DNA from: Neolecta irregularis DAH-3
Lineage: Eukaryota > Ascomycota > Neolectomycetes > Neolectales > Neolectaceae
Reading direction: 5' to 3'
DNA length: 10,468 nt
Assembly (NCBI GenBank): GCA_001929475.1
Contig: LXFE01000568.1
Span: 1-10,468 of the forward strand
The translations under genes were made by a program, and so were the position numbers. Positions within the stretch are counted from its first letter, which is position 1. Each line of letters starts with the position of its first letter. Shown here in pieces: positions 6,788 to 10,468 of the stretch. The notes beneath the pieces are model-generated. The model was not told the origin of the DNA and ran no database searches. It saw nothing but the letters and a program-made list of their open reading frames with translations.

Positions 6788-9700
6788 ATGCCAGTGCCCA
6801 CGTTTGACACACTGAGACGCGAGCAATCCTTTAGGCATCCGCCTACAGATGTTTCGGCATTTCCAGCATTACATGAGGCTATCTCGCCCCATATTGATTC
6901 ATTCAATGCTATGACCGAGGAAAGACTATTGGAAAAGGCAGTTGAGGACATTGGAAAGAAATGTGCTTTCGACGGTCTAGATGGGAAGCTAGGAAATAAA
7001 CTTTCATGCAAGATCCTAGAGCGAACAACACATTGCTAAATAGACAAGTCTGGGTTTCAGAAGTGCAGATATCGAAACCTATGGTCCCCGCAAAAGATCG
7101 CGCATCAATTAATCGCAAAGTTTATCCTAGCGAGGTATGGAGTAGTTACATTATGCTTTCTCATCACAGTGCCGAGAACGATTAACGTCATATCGCGGTC
7201 GATTAATTCTTCAACTTAAATTACAACTGAGCGATGGGATCGAGCATACCGAAGCTAAAGATGCCGGCCCATTACCTATTCTCGTGCGCTCAAACCGATG
7301 TCACACACAAAATCTCCCACCATCAGAACTTGTCTTGCGTGGAGAAGAATCTGAAGAATTAGGAGGTTATTTTATTGTTAACGGGATCGAAAAAGTGGTC
7401 CGCATGTTAATTGTCACGAAGCGCAATCATCCTTTAGCTATTGTTCGACCTTCATTCGCCAATAAGGGCAAAAATTACTCTCAATTCGGAATTCAAATTC
7501 GATGTGTCAGAGAAGATCAAAGCGGCCAAACGAACACTCTCCACTATCTCACCGACGGGACCGCTGTTTTACGGTTCAGCTGGAGGAAAAATGAATACCT
7601 TGTGCCATTTGTCATGATTCTTAAGGCATGCGTGGACTGCAGCGATAAAGAAATCTTTGACGCAATCGTCGGTACGGAAAAAGACAATACGTTCTTAACG
7701 GATCGCGTGGAATTACTTCTGAGGGGCTACAAGCCGTACCAGTTATATAGCAAGAAGGAAACACTTCAGTTTCTCGGCGAAAAGTTTCGCGTGGTTCTCG
7801 CTGTTGCAGAAGATATGTCAGATGAAGACGTTGGTGGAGAACTTTTACGAAAGATTATACTTATTCATCTAAAGGACTGGAGAGACAAATTTCGTTTATT
7901 GATGTACTCTCACTTTCAACCCTCAGATCTGATACTTAGCTTCACGATTCGCAAATTATATGCCCTTGTTGCTGGAGATTGTGCTGCTGACAGCCCTGAT
8001 TCCCCTCAACATCAAGAAATTCTCCTCGGCGGTTTTCTATACAACATGATCATCAAAGAAAAAATCGAAGACTATCTTAATGCTCTGCGACAGCAAATGT
8101 TGCAAGATGTATCCAAGAAAACTGCGAATTTCCACGACAAAAAGTACATTAGTAAAGTCTTTACAAAAGTTAACGCAGATATTGGTTCCAAGTTGACATA
8201 TTTCTTGTCTACTGGGAACCTTGTTTCCAATAGTGGTTTAGATTTACAGCAGACGACAGGATACACTATTGTTGCCGAGAAGATTAACTTTTATCGATAT
8301 CTCAGTCACTTTAGATGTGTTCATCGAGGTAGCTTCTTTGCTGAACTCAAGACAACAACAGTACGCAAGTTGTTGCCTGAAGCTTGGGGTTTGTTCCTGC
8401 TTTCCAGCCCTGATTTCTTCCCATTCTAGGGTTTTTATGCCCCGTTCACACGCCCGATGGATCTCCTTGTGGTCTTCTCAACCACCTTGCCCATCAGTGC
8501 AAAGTAATTACTTCTCAGCCGGATGTCTCAGCTCTCCCGTCTCTTCTTGTTAATCTCGGAATTTCTAAACCCTCCGTTATTCTCACATCGGCTCATAAAG
8601 TCTGTATACAACTCGATGGGAAGATCATTGGCTGGTGCACACATAACTTGGGAAAACACATTGCGGAAACACTTCGTTATTGGAAAATTAATGACGAGCA
8701 TAATGTCCCGAAAAGTTTAGAAATTGGATATGTGCCTAAAAGTAATGGTGGTCAATATCCAGGTCTCTATCTCTTCTCGACTCCCGCTCGAATGGTTAGG
8801 CCAGTACGACATCTGGCTACCGACAAGGAAGATCTTGTAGGACCTTTTGAACAAGTATATATGGAGATTGCTTGTATGCCTCAAGATATTCACAAAGAAA
8901 CGACGCATATCGAATTTAAACCTTCCAATATGCTCAGTATCATCGCAAATCTTACTCCATTCTCCGATTTCAATCAGAGCCCTCGCAACATGTATCAATG
9001 CCAGATGGGTAAACAGACCATGGGGACTCCCGGCAGCGCAATAGCTAAACGCACGGATAACAAGATATATCGTCTCCAGACTGCTCAGACGCCTATCGTT
9101 CGTCCAAAGCTTCATGACATTTATGGATTTGATCATTATCCGAATGGAACAAATGCAGTTGTAGCAGTGATAAGTTATACTGGATATGACATGGAAGATG
9201 CTATGATTCTCAATAAGTCTGCACATGAGCGTGGTTTTGGATACGGCACATTGTACAAGTCCGAAATCGTCGATCTTTCTAAATATGGGAAGGGAACTGT
9301 CCATTTCGGTTTCGGAACAAACCGCATTGAACGCTGGAGACAGACGTTGGACGAGGACGGGTACCCTATGCTCGGAGCTAAACTCTCCAGCGGTGACCCA
9401 GTTGCTGCATATTGGGATGAAATAACTGGACAAACCAAGTGCGAGACATATCATGGAACCGAAGATGCATATATCGATGAAGTGCGCTTATTAGGTAACG
9501 ATACTGGTGACTCGGAATGTCAGATTATCCACGTTAAACTTCGGATCACTCGATCGCCTACGATTGGTGACAAATTCTCCTCTCGTCATGGACAGAAAGG
9601 TGTTTGTTCTCAAAAGTGGCCAGCGGTCGATATGCCTTTTACGGAGAGTGGAATGCAACCGGATGTGATCATTAATCCCCATGCCTTTCCTTCCCGTATG

Positions 9701-10452
9701 ACTATTGGTATGTTTGTTGAGAGTTTAGCTGGAAAGGCTGGTGCCTTGCATGGGATGTGCCAAGACTCAACGCCATTCACGTACAAAATTATTTAAAGTT
9801 TATCACCTTTTACAGTTAGATTTAATGAGGAAGATACTGCTGCAGATTTCTTTGGGCATCAACTCGTCAAAGCGGGATATAATTATCGCAAGTGTTTCCA
9901 GTTAGAAATCATCCTTACGATTCAGATGGGAACGAACCTATGTATAGTGGCATCACCGGCCACGAAATGTACGCAGATATCTATATCGGTGTCGTCTACT
10001 ATCAGCGTCTTCGACACATGGTCAACGATAAGTTTCAAGTTCGAACAGTTGGTCCCATCCATAATCTCACGCACCAGCCTGTGAAAGGTCGGAAGCGAGG
10101 AGGTGGTATTCGTTTCGGAGAAATGGAACGCGATGCTATCATTGCTCACGGTTCTTCTTTCATTCTTCAAGATCGCTTGCTCAATTGCTCCGATTATACC
10201 CAAAGCTGGATCTGCAAGGCTTGTGGAACATTCTTCGGTATTTGTTCGAGTGTGGGTTTTGATTCTAAAGTTCGTTGTCGTGCGTGCGCAATGACCGCTA
10301 CCGGGTTTGAAGACGGGATTTGGGAAGATGGACAGGGAAATAAGTGGGTTGGCGGTGAGGATGTCACCGTTGTTACTCTTCCCTATGTCTTCAAGTATCT
10401 TACAGCGGAATTGGCCGCTATGGGTATCAAACTTTCTGCTAAAATCGAATGA
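6788..10452 (+). CDS. RPA135: RNA polymerase I second-largest subunit (RPA135/RPA2), seven exons
   Basis: The beta-like subunit of nucleolar RNA polymerase I, which transcribes rDNA and forms half of the active-site cleft. Exons are 6788-7007, 7049-7134, 7170-7903, 7940-8388, 8430-9780, 9820-9887 and 9926-10452, giving 1144 aa, slightly shorter than yeast RPA135 (about 1200). Landmarks: N-terminal PPTDVSAFPALHEAI (near 18-32), GGYFIVNGIEK, RPSFANKG, FSWRKNEYLVP, HTPDGSPCGLLNH, SPRNMYQCQMGKQ, GYDMEDAMILNKSA, GDKFSSRHGQKG (876-887), NPHAFPSRMTIGM, and a C-terminal zinc ribbon with C1066/C1069 and C1087/C1090. The Pol I reading rests on the N-terminus, the NQSPRNMYQCQMGKQTMGTPG context and the zinc region, as opposed to Pol II or III paralogues. 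Six introns of 35-41 nt are present, two of them GC-AG. The start has adenine at -3 and fits the family N-terminus. The gene looks intact and should be constitutive and essential. Confidence 0.95.
7008..7048 (+). other. GC-AG intron of 41 nt in RPA135
   Basis: The donor is gcaaga, an ideal ttgctaaat branch region follows, and the acceptor is acaag. Removal joins GNKLS to FWVSEVQISKPMVP, which aligns residue for residue with the same stretch of yeast RPA135. No GT donor exists in the interval, and reading through gives a stop at 7037-7039. Confidence 0.85.
7904..7939 (+). other. Stop-free 36-nt intron in RPA135
   Basis: The donor is gtactc and the acceptor cttag. Removal changes ...FRLLM-YSHFQPSDLILS-FTIRKLY to ...FRLLIFTIRKLYAL, the conserved form. 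The length is a multiple of three without a stop, so it is invisible to ORF calling; retention would add 12 residues within a conserved helix. Confidence 0.8.
9888..9925 (+). other. GC-AG intron of 38 nt in RPA135
   Basis: The donor gcaagt is the classic strong GC donor and the acceptor is ttcag. Removal gives AGYNYHGNEPMYSG, the conserved family sequence, with the His codon split by the intron. A GT four bases downstream of the GC donor cannot be used without breaking the frame. Confidence 0.88.
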
Positions 10453-10468
10453 TAATTAAAAATTGTTA

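Noticed and set aside
8389-8560. RPA135 broken by a stop at 8427-8429 into two genes
   Set aside because: A 41-nt intron (gtttgt to tctag) ends exactly at that stop, and its removal joins EAWG to FLCPVHTPDGSPCG, the conserved sequence.
8717-9454. 245-codon minus-strand ORF
   Set aside because: It lies wholly antisense to the best-conserved part of RPA135 and has no family resemblance; it is a shadow frame.

Overview
The window looks like nuclear DNA of a fungus, most likely a filamentous ascomycete. It holds three intron-split protein genes whose products read like fungal family members, set in AT-rich intergenic DNA that carries diverged repeats. Nothing suggests a prokaryote or an organelle.

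Layout. Bases 1-1808 hold no gene I can support: a GC-rich repeat (61-140), two diverged copies of a dispersed repeat (about 262-351 and 829-942) and the upstream region of the first gene. At 1809-3108 (+) is a four-exon aquaglyceroporin (392 aa) whose tail is a 36-bp minisatellite coding a Cys-containing 12-residue repeat. Bases 3109-4066 lie between converging genes and contain a second GC-rich repeat copy fused to a third dispersed-repeat copy. At 4067-6143 (-) is a 4-coumarate-CoA-ligase-like acyl-CoA synthetase. It looks shattered in six-frame translation but becomes a complete 541-aa enzyme with a peroxisomal C-terminus (SKM) once 12 tiny introns are removed. Bases 6144-6787 are a divergent promoter region with a fourth repeat copy and a possible pogo-type transposon end. 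At 6788-10452 (+) is the complete seven-exon gene for the second-largest subunit of RNA polymerase I (RPA135/RPA2, 1144 aa).

The main discovery is the gene architecture. Reading the three proteins against their families requires 21 introns, all 34-42 nt long (mean about 38). Three of the 21 use GC-AG instead of GT-AG, each with a GCAAG donor. One site in the ligase is best explained by a 4-nt micro-exon. Many apparent frameshifts and stops are therefore introns, and standard gene finders may call these genes broken.

The genes do not form an obvious pathway: a membrane glycerol/water channel, a peroxisomal acyl activator and an rRNA transcription subunit are ordinary neighbours. Only the ligase and RPA135 share an upstream region. 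All exon maps were made by eye from reading frame, splice signals and recalled family conservation; no alignment or RNA evidence was available.
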